A DNA stretch of 26,178 nucleotides, from contig CBIFWW010000033.1 of NCBI GenBank assembly GCA_966186435.1, positions 1 through 26,178 on the forward strand. The letters run 5' to 3'. The DNA is from CBIFWW01 sp966186435. GTDB taxonomy: Bacteria > Pseudomonadota > Gammaproteobacteria > Enterobacterales > Enterobacteriaceae. This document shows positions 15,749 to 22,920 of the stretch, piece by piece (position 1 is the first letter of the stretch; each line of letters begins with the position of its first letter). A program made the position numbers and the translations under genes. The notes below the pieces were generated by a model that worked only from the letters and a program-made list of their open reading frames with translations, ran no database searches and was not told the DNA's origin.

Positions 15749-16369
15749 TCACACCTCCTTCGGGTTGGCCAGGTCGCCGGTTTTATCACCACAAGGGCGG
15801 CTATTGGCATTAGGTTTGATCACCAGATTTGGCTTGGTAAAACGGGCCGCCGGAAGGGGAGCCACATTCGCCAGGTCACCGTGCTTTTTGCGTAACGCTT
15901 CAATGGGGCCAAAGTCCAGGGCGCGCAGCGGGCAGGACTCCACGCAGATCGGTTTTTTGCCTTCCGCCAGGCGATCGTGGCAGCCGTCGCATTTGGTCAT
16001 ATGGCCCTTTTCCGCATTGTATTGCGGTGCACCGTAAGGGCAGGCCATATGGCAATAACGGCAGCCAATACAGACATCTTCGTTGACCACTACCAGGCCG
16101 TCTTCAGCACGCTTATGCATGGCACCGCTCGGGCAAACTTTAGTGCACGCCGGATCTTCACAGTGGTTGCAGGAGATCGACAGGTAATAGGCGAACACGT
16201 TTTGGTTCCAGGTGCCGTTGTCTTCCTGCCAGTCGCCCCCGGCATATTCGTAAATACGGCGGAAACTGACCTCAGGGGTGAGGTTTTTATAGTCTTTGCA
16301 GGCCAGCTCGCAGGTTTTGCACCCGGTGCAGCGGCTGGAATCTATATAAAAGCCATATTGGGTTGTCAT
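15749..16369 (-). CDS. ynfG: Iron-sulfur electron transfer subunit YnfG (DmsB type)
   Basis: A 206-residue ferredoxin-like subunit carrying four [4Fe-4S] clusters between the membrane anchor and the molybdenum subunit. Four cysteine groups are visible: CTGCKTCELAC near the N-terminus, CNHCEDPACTKVCP, CIGCRYCHMACP, and CDGC followed by CVESCP; a further Cys lies near the C-terminus. It has no signal peptide and would be carried out by the Tat leader of the catalytic subunit. It starts 10 bases after the catalytic gene, with TGAGGA before the ATG. E. coli DmsB and YnfG are about 205 residues. Confidence 0.95.
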   Translation of the reverse strand: MTTQYGFYIDSSRCTGCKTCELACKDYKNLTPEVSFRRIYEYAGGDWQEDNGTWNQNVFAYYLSISCNHCEDPACTKVCPSGAMHKRAEDGLVVVNEDVCIGCRYCHMACPYGAPQYNAEKGHMTKCDGCHDRLAEGKKPICVESCPLRALDFGPIEALRKKHGDLANVAPLPAARFTKPNLVIKPNANSRPCGDKTGDLANPKEV

Positions 16370-16379
16370 GGTTTAGTCC

Positions 16380-18818
16380 TCAGGCCTTCTCAATTTGAAC
16401 CAGATTGGTATGTTGCGGGTTGCCCTTCGCCAGCGGCGAGGGGCGATGGGTGGTGAGGGTGTTCATGCAGGCCCCGTTATCGATGCGATCGCCGCTCATC
16501 ACGGCATCGTGCCGGGCACCCTGGCCCATGGCGGTGACGCCCGGCATGATGCGTGGAGTGACTTTGGCTGCCACCCGCAGCTCGCCACGGCCATTGAAAA
16601 CCCGCACCTGGTCGCCATGGGCAATGCCACGGCGCTTTGCATCCAGCGGGTTGAGCCACACTTCCTGGAGGCAGGCAGCCTTTAGCACATCCACATTGCC
16701 GTAGCTGGAGTGGGTGCGGGCTTTGTAGTGGAAGCCAAACATTTGCAGCGGGTATTTATCGCGGCTCGGGTCGTCCCAGCCTTCAAAGGTGGAGGCATAG
16801 ACCGGGAGTGGGCTGATGGTTTCATCTTTAGCCAGTTCCCAACTGGCGGCAATATCGGCCAGCTTTTGTGAATAGATCTCGATCTTGCCCGACGGGGTTT
16901 TCAGCGGGTTAGCCTGGGGATCTTCACGGAATTTTTTATAGGCCACGAAGTGCCCAGCGGGATCTTTACGTTTATAGATGCCCATCTTTTTCAGCGCTTC
17001 ATAGCCCGGCAGCAGCGGGTCTTTGGCCTGCATCTTGGCATAAAGGTATTGCAACCATTCGGCCTGGGTGCGGCCTTCGGTAAATGCCTGATGGACATCC
17101 GGCCCCAGACGGCGGGCCACTTCGCTCATGATCCAGTAGATCGGTTTGCGTTCGAACTTCGCCGAGGTGGCTGGCTGAATAAAGATCAGGTAACCCATAT
17201 TCCCAGCGTAGTCGTTCGGGATAATGTCCTCTTGCTCCACGGTCATTAAATCCGGCAGCAGAATATCGGCGTATTTGGCCGAGGAGGTCATAAAGTTCTC
17301 AATCACCACGATGGTTTCGCACTTGCTGTCATCTTCGAGGATGTCATGGGTGCGGTTGATGTCCGAGTGCTGGTTGATGATGGTGTTACCGGCATAGTTC
17401 CAGATAAACTTGATAGGTACATCCAGCTTATCTTTACCGCGCACCCCGTCGCGGGTGGCGGTCATTTCCGGCCCACGGGTGATGGCATCGGTCCAGCTAA
17501 AGCAGGAAATAGCGGTTTTAACCGGGTTGGTCAGCACCGGCATACGCTCGATGGTCATGGTGTAGGTGGATTCGCGGGCGCCGCTGTTGCCGCCGTTAAT
17601 CCCTACGTTACCGGTCAGGATCGGCAACATGGCGATGGCGCGGGAGGTCAACTCACCGTTGGCCTGGCGTTGTGGTCCCCAGCCCTGGCAAATGTAGGCC
17701 GGTTTGGTACTGCCAATCTCACGGGCCAGTTTGATAATACGGTCTACCGGAATACCGGTAATGCGTGATGCCCACTGTGGGGTTTTCTCGGTGGCGTCTT
17801 CACCCTGGCCGAGAATATAGGCTTTATAGTGGCTGTTGGCCGCCGCGCCTTCGGGCAGGGTCTTCTCGTCGTAACCGACACAGTATTTATCGAGGAACGG
17901 CTGATCGACCATATTTTCGCTAATCAGCACATGGGCAATACCGGCTACCAGGGCGGCATCGGTACCAGGGCGGATTGGGATCCATTCATCTTCACGGCCT
18001 GCGGCGGTGTCGGTGTAGCGTGGGTCAATAACAATCATCCGGGCATTAGAACGCTCGCGGGCCTGCTCCAGATGGTAAGTGATACCGCCGCCGCTCATGC
18101 GGGTTTCTGCCGGGTTGTTACCGAACATCACTACCAGTTTGGAGTTAACGATATCAGAGGTGCTGTTACCGTCATTGCTGCCATAGGTGTAAGGCATGGC
18201 GCAGGCGATTTGGGCGGTGCTGTAGGTGCCGTAATGGCTGAGGAAGCCGCCGTAGCAGTTCATCAGGCGGGCCACTAAAGAGGCATAGGGTGAGGAGCGG
18301 GTAATATTGCCGCCAACAATCCCGGAAGAGTAGTTAATGTAAACCGCTTCATTGCCGTATTGCTCGATGGTTTTCTTCAGGCTCTTGGCAACGGTGTCCA
18401 GGGCCTCGTCCCAGCTGATACGTTCAAACTTGCCTTCACCACGCTTGCCGACCCGTTTCATCGGGTAATTCAGGCGTTCGGCGTGGTTCATGCGGCGGCG
18501 GATGGAGCGGCCGCGCAGGCAGGCGCGCACCTGGTGATCGCCATACTCATCCAGCCCGGTGTTATCGGTTTCGACCCAATAAACTTCATCATCGCGGACG
18601 TGGAGACGCAAGGCGCAGCGGCTGCCGCAGTTAACGGAGCAAGCGCCCCAAACCACTTTATCTGCCGGGGGCGTAACCGCCTGTCCAACGGCGGCGGCGG
18701 CCTTATGCAGGCCAAAAGGGAGTGTTAATCCACCGGCAGCCAGCGCAAGGCCGCCGATGGCGCTGGATTTCACCAGCGAGCGACGGGAAATCCCGCCCGT
18801 ATTACTCGGATTTGACAT
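16380..18818 (-). CDS. ynfE: Tat-exported molybdopterin catalytic subunit, selenate/DMSO reductase (YnfE/YnfF)
   Basis: The catalytic subunit of an anaerobic respiratory reductase, 812 residues. The twin-arginine leader SRRSLVK is at 11-17, followed by a hydrophobic stretch and an AAAA-type cleavage region near 40. The first iron-sulfur cluster is bound by Cys60, 64, 68 and 100. Ser199 in the YGTYSTAQ segment is the likely molybdenum ligand. The rest matches E. coli YnfE and YnfF throughout. The frame opens at 18896, but the ATG at 18818 is chosen: GGAG lies 6 bases upstream and MSNPSNTGGISRRS aligns with E. coli. In E. coli and Salmonella YnfE reduces selenate; DMSO is an alternative. Only one copy is present here, where E. 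coli has ynfE and ynfF in tandem, so E or F cannot be told with confidence. Confidence 0.94.
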   Translation of the reverse strand: MSNPSNTGGISRRSLVKSSAIGGLALAAGGLTLPFGLHKAAAAVGQAVTPPADKVVWGACSVNCGSRCALRLHVRDDEVYWVETDNTGLDEYGDHQVRACLRGRSIRRRMNHAERLNYPMKRVGKRGEGKFERISWDEALDTVAKSLKKTIEQYGNEAVYINYSSGIVGGNITRSSPYASLVARLMNCYGGFLSHYGTYSTAQIACAMPYTYGSNDGNSTSDIVNSKLVVMFGNNPAETRMSGGGITYHLEQARERSNARMIVIDPRYTDTAAGREDEWIPIRPGTDAALVAGIAHVLISENMVDQPFLDKYCVGYDEKTLPEGAAANSHYKAYILGQGEDATEKTPQWASRITGIPVDRIIKLAREIGSTKPAYICQGWGPQRQANGELTSRAIAMLPILTGNVGINGGNSGARESTYTMTIERMPVLTNPVKTAISCFSWTDAITRGPEMTATRDGVRGKDKLDVPIKFIWNYAGNTIINQHSDINRTHDILEDDSKCETIVVIENFMTSSAKYADILLPDLMTVEQEDIIPNDYAGNMGYLIFIQPATSAKFERKPIYWIMSEVARRLGPDVHQAFTEGRTQAEWLQYLYAKMQAKDPLLPGYEALKKMGIYKRKDPAGHFVAYKKFREDPQANPLKTPSGKIEIYSQKLADIAASWELAKDETISPLPVYASTFEGWDDPSRDKYPLQMFGFHYKARTHSSYGNVDVLKAACLQEVWLNPLDAKRRGIAHGDQVRVFNGRGELRVAAKVTPRIMPGVTAMGQGARHDAVMSGDRIDNGACMNTLTTHRPSPLAKGNPQHTNLVQIEKA

Positions 18819-18892
18819 AATTAGCTCCAGAACAAAGTTAACAAAACTTAAATAATTTGTACTAGTTATGAATAACGCCCATGACAAAAAAG

Positions 18893-18909
18893 CCATAAGA
18901 TCGTTATGG
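18893..18909. other. Small inverted repeat in the ynfE leader
   Basis: CCATAA (18893-18898) and TTATGG (18904-18909) flank five bases. It lies between the FNR box and the start codon, so it may fold in the leader RNA or bind a regulator. The role is unknown. Confidence 0.3.
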
Positions 18910-18956
18910 GTATTTTTATGTTGGAGGTAGTTTGCCTTGTTGCGAGGAGATAATTC

Positions 18957-18970
18957 TTAATTCGAATCAA
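18957..18970 (-). promoter_or_regulatory. FNR box upstream of the dms/ynf operon
   Basis: On the minus strand the site reads TTGATTCGAATTAA, nine of ten defined positions of the FNR consensus TTGAT-N4-ATCAA. It is centred about 145 bases before the ynfE start codon, and the operon encodes an anaerobic reductase, for which E. coli ynfEFGH is FNR-activated. If centred at -41.5, a weak -10 (CAAACT) falls at about 18929-18934. Confidence 0.7.
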
Positions 18971-18990
18971 ACTTAAGCGGTATTAACGAA

Positions 18991-19006
18991 TACTACTATG
19001 GTAGTA
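18991..19006. other. Inverted repeat TACTAC-TATG-GTAGTA
   Basis: A perfect 6-base inverted repeat with a 4-base spacer, upstream of the FNR box and next to the ynfD terminator. It could be an operator for the reductase operon; no factor is recognised. Confidence 0.35.
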
Positions 19007-19013
19007 ATCGATA

Positions 19014-19039
19014 AGCGGGGTGCATAGATGCACCCCGCT
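19014..19039 (-). terminator. Stem-loop terminator after ynfD
   Basis: AGCGGGGTGCA (19014-19024) pairs perfectly with TGCACCCCGCT (19029-19039) around TAGA. It lies 5 bases past the ynfD stop. The minus strand continues TATCGATT, a weak T-tail, so the strength comes from the 11-bp stem. Confidence 0.65.
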
Positions 19040-19044
19040 GAGGA

Positions 19045-19314
19045 TTAGCGGTTGTCGTCGCTGCTATCTGAGGAGCCAATACGGCTATACACAATCTTCT
19101 GAGTGTCATTGGCACAATGGCCAACCACCTGGCCTTGCTGCTGATCGGCCTGATCACTCGGCACAATTGTCAGGCTGAAGCTGTCTTGTGGGACGCCGTT
19201 CTGAATGATTTTTTGCTCAATCTCAGTCTTGACGCGTTCGCAGGAGTTCTGCGCCGCCAGCAGTGGTGTGGTGACCAAGAGTGCCATCGCACCTAACCAG
19301 AATACTGGTTTCAT
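19045..19314 (-). CDS. ynfD: Small periplasmic DUF1161 protein YnfD
   Basis: A secreted protein of 89 residues. The signal peptide is about residues 1-20 (MKPVFWLGAMALLVTTPLLA). The mature part carries CERVKTEIEQKIIQNGVP, SFSLTIVP and VVGHCANDTQKIVYSR, the DUF1161 pattern with two cysteines, matching E. coli YnfD. The frame allows an ATG two codons earlier, but that one touches the AGGAG; the ATG at 19314 has it 6 bases upstream and is preferred. The function is unknown. ynfC, which lies between ynfD and speG in E. coli, is missing, leaving an 88-base gap. Confidence 0.88.
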   Translation of the reverse strand: MKPVFWLGAMALLVTTPLLAAQNSCERVKTEIEQKIIQNGVPQDSFSLTIVPSDQADQQQGQVVGHCANDTQKIVYSRIGSSDSSDDNR

Positions 19315-19408
19315 TATCATCTCCTTCTGTGTGTTGAATCCTTAAGCATAACAGCACCAGGCTAAATGCCTGTATCCCTCTGGGTAAATTCAGAGTGATG
19401 GTAACAAG

Positions 19409-19963
19409 TTACTGTGCCGTGGGCTTAAGGATAGTGCCAGGAGAGCGGTGTTCTGCCAGATATTGATGCTGGAAGATGCACATCCGAATGGTGTTACGGT
19501 ATTCGCCATTAATAAAAAACTCGTGAATCAGCTCACCCTCAACCATAAAGCCTAGCTTCTGGTAGATATGGATGGCTTTGGCGTTCTCTTTATCGACAAT
19601 CAGATACAGCTTGTAGAGATTAAGCACCGTAAAGCCGTAATCCATAGCGGCTTTGGCGGCCTGAGTTGCCAGCCCTTTGCCCTGATAATCCGGGGAGATA
19701 ATAATCTGGAATTCCGCCCGGCGGTGGACATGGTTAATCTCCACCAGCTCCACTAGCCCCGCTTTCTCGCCAGTAAATTCAATCACAAAACGGCGCTCGC
19801 TTTGGTCGTGAATGTGCTTATCGTAGAGATCCGACAGCTCCACAAAGGCTTCATAAGGCTCTTCAAACCAATAACGCATCACGCTGGCGTTGTTATCCAG
19901 TTGGTGAACGAAGCGCAAATCTTCACGCTCTAACGGCCGCAGTTTTATGGCAGGGGAAGTCAT
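19409..19963 (-). CDS. speG: Spermidine N1-acetyltransferase SpeG
   Basis: SpeG is a cytosolic GNAT-family enzyme that acetylates spermidine (and spermine) with acetyl-CoA to prevent polyamine toxicity, notably in cold and stress. The protein has 184 residues (E. coli 186). Visible blocks are KLRPLEREDLRFVHQLDNNASVMRYWFEEP, the allosteric polyamine region, then the acetyl-CoA loop QGKGLATQA and the C-terminal HEFFINGEYRNTIRMCIFQHQYL. AGGAG precedes the ATG at 5-6 bases. It lies downstream of ynfB, but a strong terminator between them implies its own promoter. Confidence 0.97.
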   Translation of the reverse strand: MTSPAIKLRPLEREDLRFVHQLDNNASVMRYWFEEPYEAFVELSDLYDKHIHDQSERRFVIEFTGEKAGLVELVEINHVHRRAEFQIIISPDYQGKGLATQAAKAAMDYGFTVLNLYKLYLIVDKENAKAIHIYQKLGFMVEGELIHEFFINGEYRNTIRMCIFQHQYLAEHRSPGTILKPTAQ

Positions 19964-19991
19964 ACTCGCTCCTGATTACCGGGGAATAGGA

Positions 19992-20019
19992 TAAAAAAAA
20001 GGCCGCGATGGCGGCCTTT
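19992..20019 (-). terminator. Strong intrinsic terminator of ynfB
   Basis: GGCCGC (20001-20006) pairs with GCGGCC (20011-20016), extended by three A-T pairs, around GATG. On the minus strand eight or more T residues follow. It lies 12 bases past the ynfB stop and isolates ynfB from speG. Confidence 0.9.
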
Positions 20020-20031
20020 GAACACTTAGGC

Positions 20032-20379
20032 TTATGGGCGGATCTGGCGGCCAGTACTGCGGTCGAGGCAGCGGCGGGTGCTGGATTCCCAGTAAGCATT
20101 GATGTTGGGGCTTTTCAAGCAGCTGTCGCTTTCATCAAAGGCGGCATCGGTCTTGTCCCACTCTTTCTCGGCGCGCTTGTTCACTTTTTGGCGCAGGGAG
20201 CGGGTGTCATCCCATTGTTCTTTTGCCATAGCGGCTTCCTGACGGGAAGCGGCGCTGTCACCGGATTCAATAATCAGCTTGCTGGTGTTTGCCGAAGCCG
20301 GGGCCATTGCCGCCAGGCCAGCAGCCAGTGCCAGGGGTAACATCAGTGGGGCGAAATATTTACCTAAGAGTGTCTTCAT
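20032..20379 (-). CDS. ynfB: Small secreted UPF0482/DUF1283 protein YnfB
   Basis: A 115-residue exported protein (E. coli YnfB 113). The signal peptide runs to about residue 30 (MKTLLGKYFAPLMLPLALAAGLAAMAPASA). The mature part has KLIIESGDSAASRQEAAMAKEQWDDTRSLRQKVNKRAEKEWDKTDAAFD and ends with CLDRSTGRQIRP, the family pattern with two cysteines. It is charged and probably helical. AAGGAAC precedes the ATG. An extended -10 (TGGTATACT, plus-strand 20421-20429) lies upstream on the minus strand. The function is unknown. In E. coli ynfA lies between this gene and rspA; it is missing here. Confidence 0.9.
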   Translation of the reverse strand: MKTLLGKYFAPLMLPLALAAGLAAMAPASANTSKLIIESGDSAASRQEAAMAKEQWDDTRSLRQKVNKRAEKEWDKTDAAFDESDSCLKSPNINAYWESSTRRCLDRSTGRQIRP

Positions 20380-20420
20380 TACTGTTCCTTAATTGGCTTA
20401 GCAGGCTCCGTATTAACCAG

Positions 20421-20429
20421 AGTATACCA
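20421..20429 (-). promoter_or_regulatory. Candidate extended -10 for ynfB
   Basis: On the minus strand TGGTATACT is a good extended -10 element, 42 bases before the ynfB ATG. The -35 (TATCTG, 17 bases upstream) is poor, which is common with extended -10 promoters. Confidence 0.45.
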
Positions 20430-20544
20430 CCGGCTTTTTTTATCAGATAGCCAGCCCCGCAGGTCACCCATTGAGCCGCTATTAAATGCAATTGTATGCC
20501 GACCTACATCAACGAACGTGATACATCGCTCAAAACCTAAACAT

Positions 20545-20578
20545 CATACTTGTATGGTAGTCTGCATCTGGTTAGTTT
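20545..20578 (+). promoter_or_regulatory. Candidate rspA promoter with overlapping palindrome
   Basis: CATAC-TT-GTATG (20545-20556) is a perfect 5-base inverted repeat with a 2-base spacer. It overlaps a -35-like TTGTAT (20550-20555), which is 17 bases from TAGTTT (20573-20578). E. coli rspAB is controlled by the GntR-family regulator RspR (YdfH), so this palindrome is a reasonable operator candidate; it is an inference from position and symmetry. Confidence 0.4.
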
Positions 20579-20620
20579 CAGCGCTATCACGTTGTTCGAT
20601 GACACCCGCAAGGAAAGAAG

Positions 20621-21835
20621 ATGAAAATAGCGAAAGCCGAAGTATTTGTTACCTGTCCGGGCCGTAATTTTGTCACCCTAAAGATCACTACCGAATGCGG
20701 TATTACCGGCTTGGGTGATGCCACCCTCAACGGGCGTGAGCTTTCCGTTGCCTCCTATTTAACCGATCACCTCTGCCCGCAGCTGGTGGGCCGCGATGCG
20801 CACCGCATCGAAGATATCTGGCAGTTCTTCTATAAAGGGGCTTACTGGCGTCGTGGCCCGGTCACTATGTCGGCGATTTCCGCTGTGGATATGGCCCTGT
20901 GGGACATTAAAGCCAAGGCCGCCGGGATGCCGCTTTATCAACTGCTGGGGGGCGCATCCCGGGAAGGGGTGATGGTCTATTGCCACACCACTGGCCATTC
21001 CATTGATGAAGTGCTGGATGATTATGCCCACCATAAAGAGATGGGATTTAAGGCTATCCGCGTGCAGTGCGGCGTGCCGGGCATGAAAACCACCTATGGC
21101 ATGTCGAAAGGGAAAGGGCTGGCTTATGAACCGGCCACCAAAGGCCAGTGGCCGGAAGAACAGCTGTGGTCGACTGAGAAATATCTCGATTTCACCCCCA
21201 AACTGTTTGAGGCGGTGCGCGATCGTTTTGGCTTCCATGAACATCTGCTCCACGATATGCATCACCGGCTTACCCCCATTGAGGCGGCCCGGTTCGGTAA
21301 AAGCGTGGAGGAGGCCCGTCTGTTCTGGATGGAAGATCCCACCCCGGCGGAAAACCAGGCCTGTTTCCGCCTGATCCGTCAGCATACCGTGACCCCTATC
21401 GCCGTGGGCGAGGTATTCAACAGCATCTGGGATTGTAAACAGCTGATTGAAGAGCAGCTGATTGATTATATCCGTACCACCATCACCCACGCCGGCGGCA
21501 TCAGCGGGATGCGGCGTATTGCAGACTTTGCCTCGCTCTACCAGGTGCGGACAGGCTCCCACGGTCCGTCTGACCTTTCCCCGGTGTGCATGGCGGCGGC
21601 GCTGCACTTTGACCTGTGGGTGCCGAACTTTGGCGTGCAGGAATATATGGGGTACTCCGAACAGATGCTTGAGGTATTCCCCCATAGCTGGACCTTTGAT
21701 AACGGCTTTATGCACCCTGGTGAGAAGCCCGGGCTGAGCATCGAATTTGATGAAAAGCTGGCCGCCAAATACCCCTATGAACCGGCCTATCTGCCGGTGG
21801 CCCGTCTTGAAGACGGCACCCTCTGGAACTGGTAA
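20621..21835 (+). CDS. rspA: Mannonate dehydratase family protein RspA (ManD)
   Basis: An enolase-superfamily enzyme of 404 residues, the same length as E. coli RspA and nearly identical in the stretches I recall. ManD enzymes dehydrate D-mannonate to 2-keto-3-deoxygluconate, though several RspA members are slow or act on D-gluconate. The metal ligands are Asp212 (HDMHHRL), Glu238 (WMEDPT) and Glu264 (AVGEVF); Arg147 and Tyr159 match the catalytic pair of ManD. It was named for a role in starvation sensing. AAGGAAAGAAG precedes the ATG. It is the first gene of a block with rspB, 11 bases apart, then ydfJ and ydfI. Confidence 0.95.
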   Translation: MKIAKAEVFVTCPGRNFVTLKITTECGITGLGDATLNGRELSVASYLTDHLCPQLVGRDAHRIEDIWQFFYKGAYWRRGPVTMSAISAVDMALWDIKAKAAGMPLYQLLGGASREGVMVYCHTTGHSIDEVLDDYAHHKEMGFKAIRVQCGVPGMKTTYGMSKGKGLAYEPATKGQWPEEQLWSTEKYLDFTPKLFEAVRDRFGFHEHLLHDMHHRLTPIEAARFGKSVEEARLFWMEDPTPAENQACFRLIRQHTVTPIAVGEVFNSIWDCKQLIEEQLIDYIRTTITHAGGISGMRRIADFASLYQVRTGSHGPSDLSPVCMAAALHFDLWVPNFGVQEYMGYSEQMLEVFPHSWTFDNGFMHPGEKPGLSIEFDEKLAAKYPYEPAYLPVARLEDGTLWNW

Positions 21836-21846
21836 GGGAGAACAAA

Positions 21847-22860
21847 ATGAAAAGTGTAGTTATCCAACAACCGAACCATTTGGTTATCGAAGATCGCCCC
21901 CTGGTGCAACCCGGCCCCCATGAGGTGCGTATTAAGGTGGCGAGTGCCGGGATTTGCGGCTCAGACGTGCATATTTATCGTGGCCATAACCCCTTTGCCA
22001 AATACCCACGGGTAATCGGCCATGAGTTTTACGGGGTGATTGATGCGGTCGGTGAGGGGGCGGATCACTGCCGGATCGGTGAACGCGTGGTGGGCGACCC
22101 TGTGGTGAGCTGCGGCCACTGCTATCCCTGCCAGGTAGGGCGGCCCAACGTCTGTACCTCTCTGCAAGTTATTGGGGTGCACCGTGACGGTGGCTTTAGT
22201 GAATACGTCACCTTACCGGCCCGGAATGCCTACCGGGTGCCAGATAACATCCCTGGCCCGGCGGCCACCATGATCGAGCCTTTCACCATTGCCGCCAATA
22301 TCTGTAGCCAATTGCAGCCAGGGCCGCTGGATGTGGCGCTGATCTACGGGGCAGGGCCGATGGGCCTGACCACCATTCAAGCCCTGCGGGGAGTGTATGG
22401 GGTGAAGGAAATTATCGTGGCCGACCGTCTTGATGCGCGGCTGGCGATGGCAACGGCTAACGGGGCTGACCGGGTAATTAATAACGGTGAAGTGGATCTG
22501 GCGCAAACCCTGAGCGATCTCGACATTAGGCCGACCTTGATTGTGGATGCCGCCTGCCATCCGTCAATTCTGCCGGAGGCCATCAGCCTGGCTTCCCCGG
22601 CGGCGCGCATTGGCATTATGGGTTTCTCCAGCGACCCGTGCGTCATCAATCAGCAGGGTATCACCAGTAAAGAACTCACTATTTACAGCTCCCGCCTGAA
22701 TAGTGGGCGCTTCCCGATGGTTATCCAATGGATGGAGGAGGGGAAAATACACCCGGAAAAACTGATCACCCATCAATTTGAATATCTGCATGTAGTCGAC
22801 GCTCTGGCGCTTTTTGAAAAAGACCAGAAAAGTTGTTGCAAAGTTCTGCTGACATTTTAA
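21847..22860 (+). CDS. rspB: Zinc-dependent alcohol dehydrogenase RspB
   Basis: A medium-chain dehydrogenase of the sorbitol/threonine dehydrogenase type, 337 residues (E. coli RspB about 339). Catalytic zinc ligands are Cys37 (GICGSD) and His59-Glu60 (GHEF); the structural zinc lobe has Cys89, 92, 95 and 103. The nucleotide-binding motif GAGPMG is at 168-173 and Asp193 in VADR favours NAD. The substrate is probably a sugar acid such as an L-gulonate or related hexonate, given the neighbours; this is inference. GGGAG sits 6 bases before the ATG, and it is in an operon with rspA. Confidence 0.94.
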   Translation: MKSVVIQQPNHLVIEDRPLVQPGPHEVRIKVASAGICGSDVHIYRGHNPFAKYPRVIGHEFYGVIDAVGEGADHCRIGERVVGDPVVSCGHCYPCQVGRPNVCTSLQVIGVHRDGGFSEYVTLPARNAYRVPDNIPGPAATMIEPFTIAANICSQLQPGPLDVALIYGAGPMGLTTIQALRGVYGVKEIIVADRLDARLAMATANGADRVINNGEVDLAQTLSDLDIRPTLIVDAACHPSILPEAISLASPAARIGIMGFSSDPCVINQQGITSKELTIYSSRLNSGRFPMVIQWMEEGKIHPEKLITHQFEYLHVVDALALFEKDQKSCCKVLLTF

Positions 22861-22920
22861 CCGCAAACTTCTGTACCCGAAGCTTTGCCGCCAGACTATT
22901 ACTCGTTGCAGAGAACCATT

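Noticed and set aside
17346..18728. Several plus-strand open frames of 120-150 codons opposite the molybdoenzyme gene
   Set aside because: Gly/Ala/Val-rich shadow translations with no motifs; the conserved minus-strand gene explains them.
20759..21715. Long minus-strand open frame (318 codons) inside rspA
   Set aside because: It is antisense to a strongly conserved gene, has no ribosome site and encodes no recognisable domain; it arises from the codon bias of rspA.
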